This document shows, piece after piece, positions 11,431-24,700 of a DNA stretch of 64,000 nt. The position numbers were made by a program, and so were the translations under genes. The notes below the pieces were generated by a model that worked only from the letters and a program-made list of their open reading frames with translations, was not told the origin of the DNA and ran no database searches. Source of the stretch: Corbicula japonica (Eukaryota > Mollusca > Bivalvia > Venerida > Cyrenidae); contig JAZAYU010000015.1 of NCBI GenBank assembly GCA_038501625.1, positions 5,416,991 through 5,480,990 on the forward strand. The letters run 5' to 3'. How positions within the stretch are numbered: the stretch's first letter is position 1; each line of letters starts with the position of its first letter.

Positions 11431-12054
11431 TATGATACTTATAATATTTACAGAAATGTATCATGCTCAATGGGACAAACAATGCTGTCAAATTGGAACT
11501 AGATGAAAAAAGAACTTTGAGAGCCACTGAACATGACAAATAATCAAAATTTGTATGCTCAGTTTGAGTTCAGAAAAACTCATCTACTAAAAAGGAATAC
11601 ATTAGTTGAAATAGGAGAATCCTCTACAGTAAAGGGTAGAATATTACACAAGCAGGTACATATCTGAGTACTCATAAATACCTGACCTAGCATAGATTTC
11701 ATCACTAAATTATTATTTTCGAAGATGGTACAGATTTGAACGTTATGTATTGGATTTGAATACTAAACATACTACTCAAAATTTAATAAGGGGCCACTTT
11801 TGTTGTCTGTAAGTTTTCCAGCTTAGACAATTTTACATTGGTGCTGCAGTTCAATTATTCAACTCAGATGACTAATTCATTTGTTTATCAAATAAACAAT
11901 ACAAACAAAACTTAATGCATCAAAAACTGTTTACCTTAACAAGAACATTTACCCTTATCAAATTTTGAGTTGTATAATTACCTAGCTCTTAAGAATACCC
12001 TATGTCACATCTTAACATCAAATACTACATGAGCTTTCATAGATTGAAATATAA
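11431..12054. other. HACL1 intron, nothing identified
   Basis: AT-rich intron between a dispersed repeat and a truncated hairpin-element head. There are weak traces of the same 'GGGGCC...' style repeat language. I see no ORF, splice-bounded exon or clean repeat structure. Confidence 0.4.
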
Positions 12055-12570
12055 AACAAGAGCTGTCAGAGGAGACAGTGCGCTCGACTATTTGATTCAT
12101 TTGAAATAAAATGCAATCTAAAGATTAAAAGAACAGCAACTAGGGCCAAACATTGAATAATATTAAGAAGTAAATGGTAAGGGAGGAAACTGCTTTCAAG
12201 TTACAGAAATAATTCCTTAACCCTTTCCTCCAAAGACACACCTTTATTTCATGGGCGAACAGTTTAGATCAAGATCAGCCAGCACATCTGTGATGTCTGA
12301 TCAGGATCTAAACTGTTTGCTTTTTTATTAATTAGGTTATTTCTGACCATAATGCGAGCAGAGCAGATCCTGATGATCCGACGGCACGGATGTGCCGGCT
12401 AATCTGGATCTACCCCTGTCGCACATGCGTAAAATGCTTATAAAGGGAGGAAAGGGTTATTGTACCACAAATATATAACTGAAAAGGGGAATAACTATAA
12501 AATACTTTTGGAGGAGTTGGACAACTTGTTAGTAATTTATGATTATTAATTAACGGGCATTTTGAGTTAT
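12055..12570 (+). mobile_element. 3'-truncated hairpin-ended element (head only)
   Basis: The head AACAAGAGCTGTC AGAGGA GACAG is followed by GCTCGACTATTTGA and about 400 bp that match the first part of the element at 60130-61854. No GTCGAGCT tail is present, so the copy has lost its 3' end. A 238-bp MITE (12220-12457) is inserted in it; the 60130 copy shows the unbroken sequence near 60300. Confidence 0.65.
12220..12457. mobile_element. MITE with ACCCTTTCCTCC ends, TA target
   Basis: Terminal inverted repeats ACCCTTTCCTCC / GGAGGAAAGGGT are flanked by TA on both sides, as in Tc1/mariner-group MITEs. The interior is itself partly palindromic (GATCAGCC...GATCAGGATCTAAACTG). The related sequence near 60300 lacks it, supporting the boundaries. 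Relatives without clear ends lie around 28455-28660 and 42655-42840. Confidence 0.7.
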
Positions 12571-12684
12571 AACAATTGGAGTTATTGCAATTCCACTTTA
12601 TAAGTATTACCATAGTTAGTACAGATTTGAATGCTTAATATTATGCGAGCTAAACAAGGTGCAGATTTGCACACTAAATAATAC

Positions 12685-12768
12685 CTGAGATAGCACAGAT
12701 TTGAGATCACCAGCAAGACCCACTGCTGATTGGACATTGTTCCCAATTTCTTCAGGACATATGTCAAT
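12685..12768 (-). CDS. HACL1: HACL1 exon (eighth in window), central domain end
   Basis: 84 bp, 28 codons: [12 protein letters not shown] then [16 protein letters not shown]. It begins after TTTTACAG and ends before GTATTA, and is phase 0 at both sides. This matches the stretch of HACL1 following 'DVKFIQ', where the central domain binds CoA/ADP-like groups in the family. It is the last exon I can find in the window. The next should encode residues leading to the C-terminal thiamine-diphosphate domain. Confidence 0.9.
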
Positions 12769-15700
12769 CTGTAAAATATAGTATAACAATTCCTTATACA
12801 TTTTGTATATCATTTACTGTATAATTCCTATTAAACGCCTCCAGGGGCGTTACATTTTCTAAAAGAGGGGCGCTTATTTGAATATGTTTATCACTACATA
12901 CCATAAAAAATCGACTTTTTTAAGGTAAGAGGGGCCTAAATAGACAATCCTGTCTGATACCGCGATGTTTGGCGACGTCGAGTTCGGAAATGTCTTCGGC
13001 AGTAGCCGAAACATTCTCCGGCACAAATCGGAATTGATTATAGCAAACTTTTTTAATCGTTATTTTTTACATTACTCTAAAATATTGAAACATTTTTTAC
13101 AAAAAGTAACTTATAATGTTTTAAATAAAAAATATTTGCCAAAAGTTTGTTATCCCAAAGCGTGACGTCATTTTCCCCGGTAATACCAAAATGGCGGACA
13201 GAGCTAGCAACGGTAGATTTGTGAAAAGAAAAACATCAAAACCAACCATTAAACGTAAACAAAATGATCATAAATACTCTTCTTTATCAATTTTCAACAA
13301 TTTTGTTATAAACACCGCGACACTCTTCCAAAAACTGCAAGCCATACATCGTGGAAAGATGGACGAAGAATAATTGACCTTGGATTTCTAATGAATCAGT
13401 TGGGAGTAAAACTGCATTAAAACATTTAAAAATACATATTTAGGTTATATAGTCAACAGATACACATTCAGAAGTCAGTTTATATTGGATCTATACAAGA
13501 TTTGTAAAACAAAAAGGTACTGTGCAAAACTGTGATGGAAAATATTTTCACCTGATTTTGTTTTTTCAGAAAAACATGGAATATGTCAATTTAAAAGCTT
13601 ATATTTAAAAAACTACATGGTGAAAGTCTGTAATAATTTGCAACATGATTGGTATATGTATGTTGTATATAATTTTGACATGCATTTTATAAATATACTG
13701 GTATTATTAAATTTTTTAGAGACTCTGAAAGTTTGTGTATGTTTTTGTGTCAAGGAAATTTTCCGAGGGGGTATAGATGTATTTTCAAAGTACAATCATC
13801 TAAATGTTAGTAATTATCTAATATAAATGGTTTCTTTTAAATGTTTAGGCTTAAACAACAAACAAACTGTTTTTGCCAATAAGCACAAGGTAATTTGATG
13901 TGCTAGCAAAATTTTCTGTTCCAAAATCTATTACAAAATATGTTGTATCAAAAACATGAAGAAAGCTTTATAATTTAGAATATTCTGGAGTGTAAATAAA
14001 GAATTTAATTGTGATCAAACCCTCATTAACACACTGAATTCTCCTTCAGTAAAATTCTGCTTTGGTTTTTCTTAAAGCAAGTGCAGGGGTGAAAATTAGA
14101 AATTCTGAAAGCCTGAAATTCTGAAAATTTGTTAATTTAGAGAAAATAAAGAAAATCAATTATTAGACACACAGAATCCTGAATTCAGAAATTATCCCCA
14201 AAACTTTAACCCCTGCAAGTGGTCTGAATCAGATTCCTTCCTGGTGCTTGATGCAAACTTTTAATAAATAAGGGAAAGCTGAAAACATTTAAGATCCTTC
14301 TTACTTTTTTTTTAAACTATTCTCGAAGGAGACCAGTGGTTGTCAAATATTGAGGTTTCTGTCAAATTGTTCATATATTCAACGATGGTAAGAAAATATT
14401 ATATAATATAATATTAATAAAATAACAAGATTTATGCCTCTAAAATGTTATTTTTGCTATAGCTCAAAACATGGTGCCAGTTTAGCAAAAAATATAATCA
14501 GAACTGATTTATTGATGTAGTTTCTGGTGATGCTGAAAGAAATACATGACCTGTAAAAACAATACTGTATCATGCCTGCCAAGATCTAACGTTCTGTCAA
14601 ACTAGATGTTCAGTTGAACATTTGTGTAACCCTCTGGTACTATGTCAGAATAAAAATGCAAGAACAAGAAGGGGCATAACTCCATCTTGACCTAAAGAAC
14701 TTGGCATCACCAGCATGTTGCCATAAGGAATATAATTTGAAGGTTTCTTGAACAAATATTAAGAAATGACAAAGTATAAGCCATTTTGTGTCAAAATCTC
14801 AGTAAAAAAGGGGGCATAACTCCATCAAATGTGATCTTGACCAAAAGAATTTGACATCACCATTAGCATGTTGTCATAAGCAATATAGTTAGAGGTAGGA
14901 ATGGGAACGGTTATCCGGATATCAAAATAGTACGATCGTATCCGGATACCCTCATATTTGTACGAATTTAATTTCAATAATTTGTTCAAGCTTTGTAAAG
15001 TATAGCTAAACTCGTAAATCTTTCTAAAACATGCTACACTGCTTGCACTGATCTCGATGGTGATATAGTTATCCCCAGGCGAAACTCGGCCGAACAGCAA
15101 AAGCAGGGTTGACAAAAGAGGTGTTTATTGTTTGTACAGTGGTTATTTGGGAGACCAGAAGATAAGTATTCCAGACCATGTTCTTTTGTGTTGTTTATAA
15201 GTAATGTTGCAAACAACTAGCTTAATTTCGTTAATGAAAAAAAACTCAGATTAATTGACAACTTATTGCAATAGAATTTTGAGCAAATTAAGTCTTGACA
15301 GTTTGTTATTTTGAAATGATCTCATTAAAATATTGAAAGGAAAAAACAACACTCGGCGTTATCCAAAAATGTTAGATGCAAATCACTATAACCATAAATT
15401 TTACATGTATTTTTAACCTGATACATATGATTTATCTATAAATTGGTTACACATCAATTTTTGATGTAGATGGTAATTCTGTGTTTTTACTTGGTCCGTT
15501 GCTAGTAGAAGTAGGCGGATTTTTGTAATATGAATCGCCTTGCATATGAGTGCATATGACTATACGCGTAATTTTTGTGTTTAAATAATATGATGTATTA
15601 GCCTGCAAGATTCAATGTGAAACGAAACTGCAATTTTACCGAACACAAGTACTAAAACTACTTCCCTATCCTCTTTTTCGCGGTAGCTTAATTTTTTTAA

Positions 15701-18700
15701 CGCCGTTACAATTTTCTTTAAAAAAGTTTAGTCGTTTGGTCAGAATTTTCACTTATATTTTGTTTCCCTGATACCCGGGTAGGCAGGTCGAGGACTCAAA
15801 TGATCGCGATACAGCGTAGCTATACTGCATTTTATTTGAGAATATTAAATGAGCGAAATTCCATGTGGTAAATAAAATGATAATATCGGGATACCGGATA
15901 CGGTTATTCGAACAGTGATTTAGGTATCCATTCCCATCCCTAATTAGAAGGTTTCATGAAGAAATATTGAGAAATGGCAAGTAACAGCCAATGTTAAGTT
16001 TTCATGTCAAAATACAAGTACAACAAGAGCTGTCACTAGAAATTGACATATGTCCGTAAAATGTTGCTTTGAAATGAAACTGGTATAGAATCTACCAATA
16101 TAATTGAACAAGCCTGTGGAAGACAGATCAGAAAAGAAATGGAGCATAATTCGAAGTTAAAAATTAAAAGTTAATCATATAATGGGGAGATAAGCAAGGA
16201 AATATGATTGCTAGAATTATAATAATCAGGGCTTTTCATCCTTATATAACAGAGGCCTATAAAAGGCCTCAACCCAATCCAAAAATAGTGTTTTTCCCAA
16301 TTGTGGCAAATCTCTTCCCAAAATGCTTGGTAAGTTTCCAAAAATGGTTAAAACTTCTCTGAGGGGTGTTTGAAAATTGAAGTCTGGAAAATAACATGCT
16401 TAAAAATACTTATTACTTTTCATTTTTATAAAGTAGAACCCATCTTTCAATCAATTTTGTTTTCCCAAAATAAATGATTATCGCAAATAAATTTCCCAGG
16501 GCCAGGGCTTTTCCCAATTTTCTGATGAAAAGCCCTGTATATGATATGGAAGATGATCATTTGATTCATGTATGTGGTAAATCTCTCAAGTCAATAACAA
16601 ATTATAATAAAATATTACAACACTGAATCAAAATTCTAAGTTTAAGGTGGAGATTATCCTGAAAATATGATTGTTCAAGTTATGGACCTGAAAAATATGA
16701 TGTGGGTGATGATACTGAATGATGTGGGAGATGAAAAGAATATATATTTGAAGTTTGAAGTAAATTACACAAGAAATATAGAAGTTATATGAAAAAATGA
16801 CCAAGGTTACATAACTCTGTCAAAAACAAGAGGTGTTTGTCAAACACAAATGCCCCCCCTGACGTGCAAGTGATATCTATTAGCATTGAATTTAAATTTT
16901 TTGGAAATTTAGAGACTTTTGTAAGCTTTAGCAATGAAGGGTACCAGTCATGAAAGCAATTTACAAGACGGTGGAACTCCTATATATCAATAACCAGGTC
17001 ATCCAATGAGAGGATTACATTTACCTCGACAAACATAAGCGCGTGTAGATTAACCTAGTCTAACACAAAGGATTTTATTGTAATTTAAATCAAATATTCG
17101 CTATTGGCGGAGATATAGTAGCTCTAGTGTTATGTCAATTCCGGTAATGTGCAGGCTTTAGTGACCATCCATACGAAACCAAAGCATTTAATAAACACAA
17201 GTGAGTGATAATCAGTGCCTATTTATGACACGGCATATATTGAAATAGTTTAAAATTAATGTTATGGATCATTAATATATATCTTTACTTGAAATTGTCA
17301 TGGGGAAAAATAATCACAACTTTACACTGAGAAGTATTTTATTTTATTATACAAATAAACATAAAAACGTTGTCTAGTTATTGATCGAACAAGGTTTTTT
17401 GCTGTCAAGGACACCGTGACTTTGACCTTTGACCTACTGACCCCAAAACCAATAGGGGTCTTCTACTGGTCACGACCAACTTCCACACCAAATATGAGGT
17501 CAGTATCACAAAGCGTTGTCTAGTTATTGATCGGACAACGTTTTTGTATGCAAAGGCCACTGTGACCTTGACCTTTGACCTACTGATCCTAAAATCAATA
17601 GGGTTCTTCTATTGGTCATGACCAACCTCCACACCAAATATGAGGACTGTATCACAAAGCGTTGTCTAGTTATTGATCGGACAAGGTTTTTGTGGTCAAG
17701 GCCACTGTGACCTTGACCTTTGACCTACTGACCCCAAAATCAATAGGGGTCTTCTACTGGTCATGACCAACCTCCACACCAAATATGAGGACTGTATCAC
17801 AAAGCGTTGTCTAGTTATTGATCGGACAAGGTTTTTGTGGTCAAGGCCACTGTGACCTTGACCTTTGACCTACTGACCCCAAAATCAATAGGGGTCTTCT
17901 ACTGGTCATGACCAACCTCCACACCAAATATGAGGACTGTATCACAAAGCGTTGTCTAGTTATTGATCGGACAAGGTTTTTGTGGTCAAGGCCACTGTGA
18001 CCTTGACCTTTGACCTACTGACCCCAAAATCAATAGGGGTCTTCTACTGGTCATGACCAACCTCCACACCAAATATAAGGACTGTATCACAAAGCGTTGT
18101 CTAGTTATTGATCGGACAAGATGTGGTCTACGGACCGACATACCGACCGACATACCGACCGACATACCGACATACCGACCGACCGACATGTGCAAAGCAA
18201 TATACCCCCGCTTCTTCGAAGGGGGGCATAATAATCCAAGAGGAAACTCCTGATGACATGCACAAATAGGCTTGGTGACAAACATTCCGGTGAAGTCTCA
18301 ATGAAATCCCCAAGCAGTTTAAGGAGATGAAGCATGGACAAGATTTTTATATAGAAGTTATAGTTAAAAAAAAGAGTAAGGGCCCACAATGGTCAACAAG
18401 AGGGTCCATGGGACCCTGGGTCACTCACCTGTCAACAACTGCTCAATGCTTGCAAGAGTTTTGTGCAAGTGTGGTAAAATCAAGTAAAAAAATAAAGCTG
18501 CTATTGTGGAGAAAAGGTCAAAATAGCTTACTTTGGCTCTTTCAAGGGCCATAACTCTGGAACCAATTATGGAATCTAGCTGGTTCAAGAAAGGAACTAA
18601 GATCTTATAGTAACTCAAGTATTGTACAAGTCTGATTAAATTCAAAACAAAAATGAAGCTGCTATTGTGCAGACAACGTCTATATAGTTAATTTCGGCAC

Positions 18701-21700
18701 TTTCAGGGGCCATAACTCTGGAACCTATAATGCAACATGGCAATTTCAAGAAAGGAAACAAGATCTTTTGGTAATGAAAGTGAAGAATAAAATTTAGACC
18801 ACTAGTGTGCAGACAAGCTTTTATTATAACTTGACATAGTGACCTAGTTTTCAAGGTCACATGACCCAGTTTCAAACTCGACCTAGATATCATTGAGATA
18901 AACATTCTGTCCAAGCTTGAAAAAGAGGACCAAAATTAAAACTGCTAGAATGTGGACAAGCTTTTTTCTATAATTTGGCATAGTGACCTAGTTTTCAAGG
19001 TCATATGATTCAGTTTTGAACTTGACCTAGATATCATTGAGATAAACATTCTGACCAAGTTTGAAGAAGATCGGACCAAAATTACGACCGCTAGAATGCG
19101 GACAACAATTGTGAACGGACGGACGGACGTCGAATGAAGGGTGGTCACAAAAGCTCACACTGTCACTATGTAACAGGGAAGCCAAAAAAAAGCTGAGCAA
19201 AAAATCCTGACAATATGCACAACTAGGCTAAGTGACAAACACTCCTATGAAGTTTCAATGAAATCCCCAGAGTAATTTTGGAGAGAAAGCGTGGAAAAAA
19301 CCTTTATTTTAGTTAAAAAATGACTAAGGGCCCATAATCCTGCTAAAAATATCCGAGCGGAAACTCCTTATGATATGCACAACTAGGCTTGGTGACAAAT
19401 ATTCCTGTAAAGTTTCAACTAAAAGCCAAAGTTTCAATGAAATACCCTAAGCAGTTTTGAAGATGAAGTGAGGACAAGATTTTTATATAGAAGTTATTGT
19501 AAAAGAAATGACTAAGGACCCATAACTCGGTCAAAAATTATCTGAGCAGAAACTCCTGATAACATGCACAATTAGGCTTGGTGATAAACACTCCTGTGAA
19601 GTTTCAATGTAATCCCTTGAGCAGTTTTTTAGATAAAGCGCAGACAAGAGTCTACCAGAATGACAGTTTAAAGACAGACAGTGAGATTTTTATATGCCTT
19701 TCTTTTGGGGCATAAAAAGGGGCATAACTCCATTAAACGTGATCTTGAACTAAAGAGCACGAGCAATACAATTTTAAAGTTTCATGAGGAAATATTTAAA
19801 AATGGCAAAGTTATAGCTAACGTTAAATTTTCGTGATGGACCAACAAATTGAGGGACCGACGAACAAAGCAATCTCTATGTATTGCCTTTTCTTTGAAAA
19901 GGTGATACAATAAAACCTGCTCCACTGGTTTACATTTCTCACAAATACTCACTTGAATGAATTTCACATCAGGTCTAAATCTTGGAGGAGCTCCAAAGTG
20001 AAGAATCCAATTCAATCTGGCACCTAGCAGTAATATAACATCTGCATCTTGTAATGCTCTGAAAATTCACAAGAAATAGTTTAGGGATATTATTATCTTT
20101 CCAGTAATATTCATGCCAAATACAAACCCAATAGCTCAACACACATTAAAGTTATGTGCTGTACAAATCGCGACCAATGCACTAATGCACACACATATTG
20201 TGAAAACTAAGTAGAGCTCACCGCAACCAGGCTAGACAAAAATGGACGGACATTTAATGGTGAAAAAAACAACAAAAAAACTAAGATAAACTTTACTCCT
20301 TCTTGTAGCCACTTACAAATAAATAATACTGTTGTTGTATTATTTCACTTTGCAAATTCTGCAAATGACATTTTGGCATGGACATTTTTTCACTCAGCAG
20401 TAAGATAATTTTTGCTGTAATTTGATTTTGTTTACTTACAGCAGAAATACTGTTTGTCAACCAGTTTCAATTATTACACTGTTCCGGTTGACTTTTTAGT
20501 TCCATTTACCATATTAGAAATATTTAGGTAAAACAGGTGAAAAACCTGGTTTAGTAGTGATGAATATTATTTTAACTGAACATTTACAAAGTTTTAACAT
20601 AAACCTTCTTTTGTTTACTTCTGGTCAAGTGCCCCATCAACAAAGATTATTGCAGAAGCTTGTGTGCAAAATTTGACAATGTATACTTAAGTTAAGTGAG
20701 ACATCCATTCCAAAATAAAACTGAACTTTTTTGGCCCCAAAAAGAAAGAAAAACGTCATTAAAATTTCGCAATATTGTGTTCTACCACTGCTTTACCATC
20801 ACAAGCAAAATCATGTGCATTAATATTTGTATTCCGTTTTTTTAGACAGATTTTGTGAGACATGCATTTGAACAAACTTTAGATCAGAAATTGTAATTTA
20901 GTAATTTATGTGGATTCCAGAATTTGAGAAGAATTTACCTGTGAATGATAACTGATGAACAAAGATGCTAAAAGCTAGAGGATGTGGCTGGTTTGCCTTG
21001 CCTATTGGTCATGTCTCATGGTCATTATCACCCTACTCTATCGATATCCAAGACAAAGGTGGTCAAGTCATTATATCATTTCTACACCAGTCCTGGTTCA
21101 TGAAAAAAATGACTTTAACATTACATTAAAAAGTTATTGTTTTCCCACCCACCAAATGATCTGCAATAGAACTTGCGATTTCATGAGCACTAAAACTGCT
21201 TTTGATAATACATATACTGTAATCAGACCTGCCAACTCTCCCGAATTTTACAGGATTCTCCAGAATTTAACTTAGATTTCCGAACTCCCGCAAACAATAT
21301 ACACTCTCCTGAAAACTGGTTTTCCCCATGCAATTTTAGGTTAAGGCCAAATTTCCATTTGTTTTCTGTGTTGTGTGTTGTATATTCATTCAGGATTCTC
21401 CCCCAGCGGGAGCGCTATGCTTTGATCTCAAAACTCTACATCCGCAACATGCTTTAATTATCCCATTATGTCATACTGTTTATTAACAAAACCAAGTTAA
21501 CACGTTTTTCCTCTCAAAATTAGCCTGGGGCTACTTCCCCCATAAAGAAAGGCTGTTGTTAACACAATTAAATCATTGTCCAATTGACGAATAAAGAGGT
21601 TTAGGACCGATTTTTAATTAGCGCCTGAACATTTAACCACATTTTGCATATTATTCTGGTTTTGAATGATAAATCACACTGATCCAACAAATAATCAGTT

Positions 21701-24700
21701 GTAACTGTTGTCGAGGATTGTTATTAACTTTGGAAAATAACATTTATGAATTTAAAGATGGTTTCAAGGGTATAATACATTGAACTATGTAAAAATGTGT
21801 TGATCTGTTTAATTTTTTTTTAAGTTTTCAGTTTATAATGAAACACTAGTTGGAAGAAAAATACAAAAGTCATAAGTTTTCGCAACCATGCTTTACAAGT
21901 TAAAGATGACTTCTTACTTAAAATTGTAATTTTTATTTATCCAGATTATATGAAATTATTTCCGTTTCGAATAATACGAACTTGACGGTAATTGTCAGTG
22001 TGGAGGGAAAAGGTGCGTGTATCTCGTGCGATTAGGCTATTTAAGTGTTGGTTTTATCTGTGTACACCATTCGAGGCGTTTCTATTCAGCGGTAACCATG
22101 TCGGCAAGGAGAAGAACACATTTATGTAGCAGATTACTCGGAGAGTTGCCAACGCTTTTTTAAAACTTGATTCAGTGAACTGAAGGTTTGAAGTTTGAGA
22201 CAGAATAGGCAGCACAGAGTGTCAGAATAAAGCCTTCTCGACGCATTAAAGATGCCGTGACAGTCAACAAGGACATGTGGCAACAGGGAGTTTTCTCCAA
22301 TAGAAAGTCATTGGTTGCAAGTCAGATAAGTAGGGCACTTCGCCAGTGGTTGCGCCGCTGCTGATTTAACAGGAACCGAAGCGATGGGAGCCAGAAACTA
22401 AGAGATTTTTGTGATAAGTACCTTTTTGTTGCATCGGCTTTTGTTAAATTAGAAAACCGGGTATTTTATTTGGTTTGAAAATAGTGTGACTGTTGTTGAC
22501 CACTTTGTAAAAGGAAAATTAAAATGCTGCTTGGCTTTTTGTACAGAAATCATTTAAGCCGAAAAAGAAGTTATAGACATCGGTTATTTCAGTTGGCGGT
22601 AAATGGAAATGGTGATTTGTCATGAGGGAAGTAAGACCAGTAATTCTAAAATAGCTGTTTTTCATATTGAATGAAGTGTTGTAATAGAGGCCCGAATGTA
22701 ATTGTAATTATGAGTTAAGAAGTGAATGTACATTTTAACAAGAGAACTTAATGTGACATTTATTTTGAAACATGTAAACAGCGATGTTAAGCCGATAATT
22801 TGTTAACAGATAGTGAAAATACTATTTTTTTTTGCATACAGTCATGCCGTTTAACAATCAGATGGTTTTCATAAAAACATGACTAGTAATGACGGATAGA
22901 TGTACCGTTATTAAAACAGTTGCACATGGAAAGCGTGTACAATATACAGCATACTCCTTTCTCTTTAACGATATTATTAAGTTTGGTTATGCGTTTTCAT
23001 TTGATTCTTGAAACATACGACTCTCGCATTAAATACAGTCAGTTGTAAGAAATGGTAAATTTGGAGAATATGCCATTTGATCTTTTTGTAATATTGAGAC
23101 CATAATTAAAACGATGTGTATAATATTTACAGATAGTTCTTCCGGTAAGATCACGTAATGGTTGCATTTGTACGTATCTGTTACTCTTGCTTACATGGTT
23201 TTTATTTATATTAATATAGGACGTCTTTCATACTGATAGGAGGTTGCAAGTGTTTTTCCACGCCAGCTCTGAAGATCCTGATGCTGTTGTCTGAGGTCAA
23301 GGACGCTTTGTATTCTGGAAGGGAAGAATCTAAAGTTTGTAATTTTACTTTAACATTCATAAATTTTCAACAATGGTTAAAATTAAACCATTTATACAGT
23401 CTGTAATTTTCGCCGGTAAGGAGAGCCATGTAATTATCGAAGATTATTCAGAAAAAATGTTAGTTAGTCAAAAATAAACCTGGTATTTTAATTGTGGAAT
23501 CATATAGCAGACGTTTGTTAATCCGTGTAAGGATGATTGGTTGAAAATGTGTCTCTCTGGATGTATTCGTTAGAAAGCTAATACATTATTATTACATATT
23601 ACTGAAATGGCTAAACCTTTATTTAAACTTCGCTTTGGAAGGAAGTTTCTTATGAGATTTCAGAGATGTGATTTGATCTATTTTAGCACTTGCTGTTTTC
23701 TTTAGAATACGTGAAGTACTGGGTATTCGCTTTGGAAAGCAGTTTCTTATGAGATTTCAGAGATGTGAATTAATCTATTTTAGCATTTGCTTTTTCTTTA
23801 GAATACGTGAAGTACTGGGTATCTAAGGGTCGGACATTAAGTTTTTCTGAAATTTTTTGGTGGACTTTTATATTTAACATTTCTAATTGAAAACAGATGT
23901 TTTAGACTATTAACAATATTTAAATAAAAATCGGAATTCATTTTTTAGATCTCTGTATTTTTGGTAAATATTGCAATGAAGGTTTTTTTTTAGAGAATGT
24001 AATTAACAGCTTTCTTATTCAATCTTTGATGAATTTTCAAAGCAAAAACTGAGATTTTCAATGTATGATAAGAATAACTTTGGATTACATTTGTTTTCGG
24101 TCCGGAGAAGCTAAGGTGAGTGCAAATAATAAGACTAGTGAGAGACACATAGTGGTAAATGCGAAAGACAGTTTGTACGCAGACTTTTAGTATCGCCGAG
24201 TTTGGATTTGTAATGTTGAAATATTGTCTTTTAATTTAAGCATTATTGAGAAAATTGCTATCAATTTTAATATCATCGACTTAGAAAGTATTATGTTATT
24301 GAATAGAATATTATTCGAAGTTACATAGTTAAAAGTAACGATCGCTAAGTGTAAATGTTATTCTAGAGTTATTTTATTTCAATATAACACTTAGTGCTAT
24401 TGTTGTTGGATACAGTGCCTATATGTGTTGTTTTTTGTTTGACACATGGCCCAAGGTGCCGCTGTTGTGTGGCCCCCGGTGCCCAGTTTTGTGTTGTATG
24501 TATGAGAACACGGTGCCGATGGTGTGTGGCCCCCGGTGCCAGCTGTGTTGTGTATGAGCTGTTGACGTTTATTTGCAATGTTATTAATGTAACCTGTGAA
24601 TTATTCCTTGTTTTGTTGTGTTTAAAGCCAGTTATTTTTGTCGTCTTGTATACGTTTGAAATAACAGTCCTTTGTATTATTGGTGTGTGGTTTTATGTTG

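Larger units (their letters stand above)
16022..19713 (+). mobile_element. Hairpin-ended element, second level of the nest
   Basis: The head is AACAAGAGCTGTCA...TGACATATGTCC; the tail is ATGCC...GGGGCAT before AAAAAGG. The host sequence around it joins as ...TCAAAATACAAGTAC + AAAAAGGGGCATAACTCC. This parallels the uninterrupted host monomer near 14788-14825 (TCAAAATCTCAGT then AAAAAAGGGGGCATAAC). It contains the elements at 16825-18229 and 18395-19183. Confidence 0.65.
14600..19911 (+). mobile_element. Outermost hairpin-ended element of a four-level nest
   Basis: The head is AACTAG then the hairpin ATGTTCA-GT-TGAACAT and TTGTGTAACC. The tail is the hairpin CCTTTTC-TTT-GAAAAGG followed by GGTGATACAAT and AAAA. 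The head TTGTGTAACC and the complement of the tail TTGTATCACC match at 8 of 10 bases. Its own core is about 170-bp monomers with GGGGCATAACTCC. Inside are a hAT (14896-15942) and a second hairpin element (16022-19713), which holds two more. Confidence 0.6.

Noticed and set aside
1..12600. HACL1 C-terminal exons
   Set aside because: No minus-strand segment encodes the family's GDS cofactor motif, NNNGIY-type motif or the C-terminal peroxisomal signal; the area is transposon sequence.
13191..13373. Assigning the 60-residue basic ORF to a histone or ribosomal protein
   Set aside because: Basic composition only; no family motif recognised.
15034..15216. Short ORFs at the left end of the 14896 hAT as transposase remains
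   Set aside because: No hAT dimerisation or catalytic motifs; they overlap terminal repeat sequence.
17986..18285. ORF with repeated SVGMSVGM / GRYVGRYVG peptides
   Set aside because: Translation of the CCGACATA microsatellite in a transposon tail.
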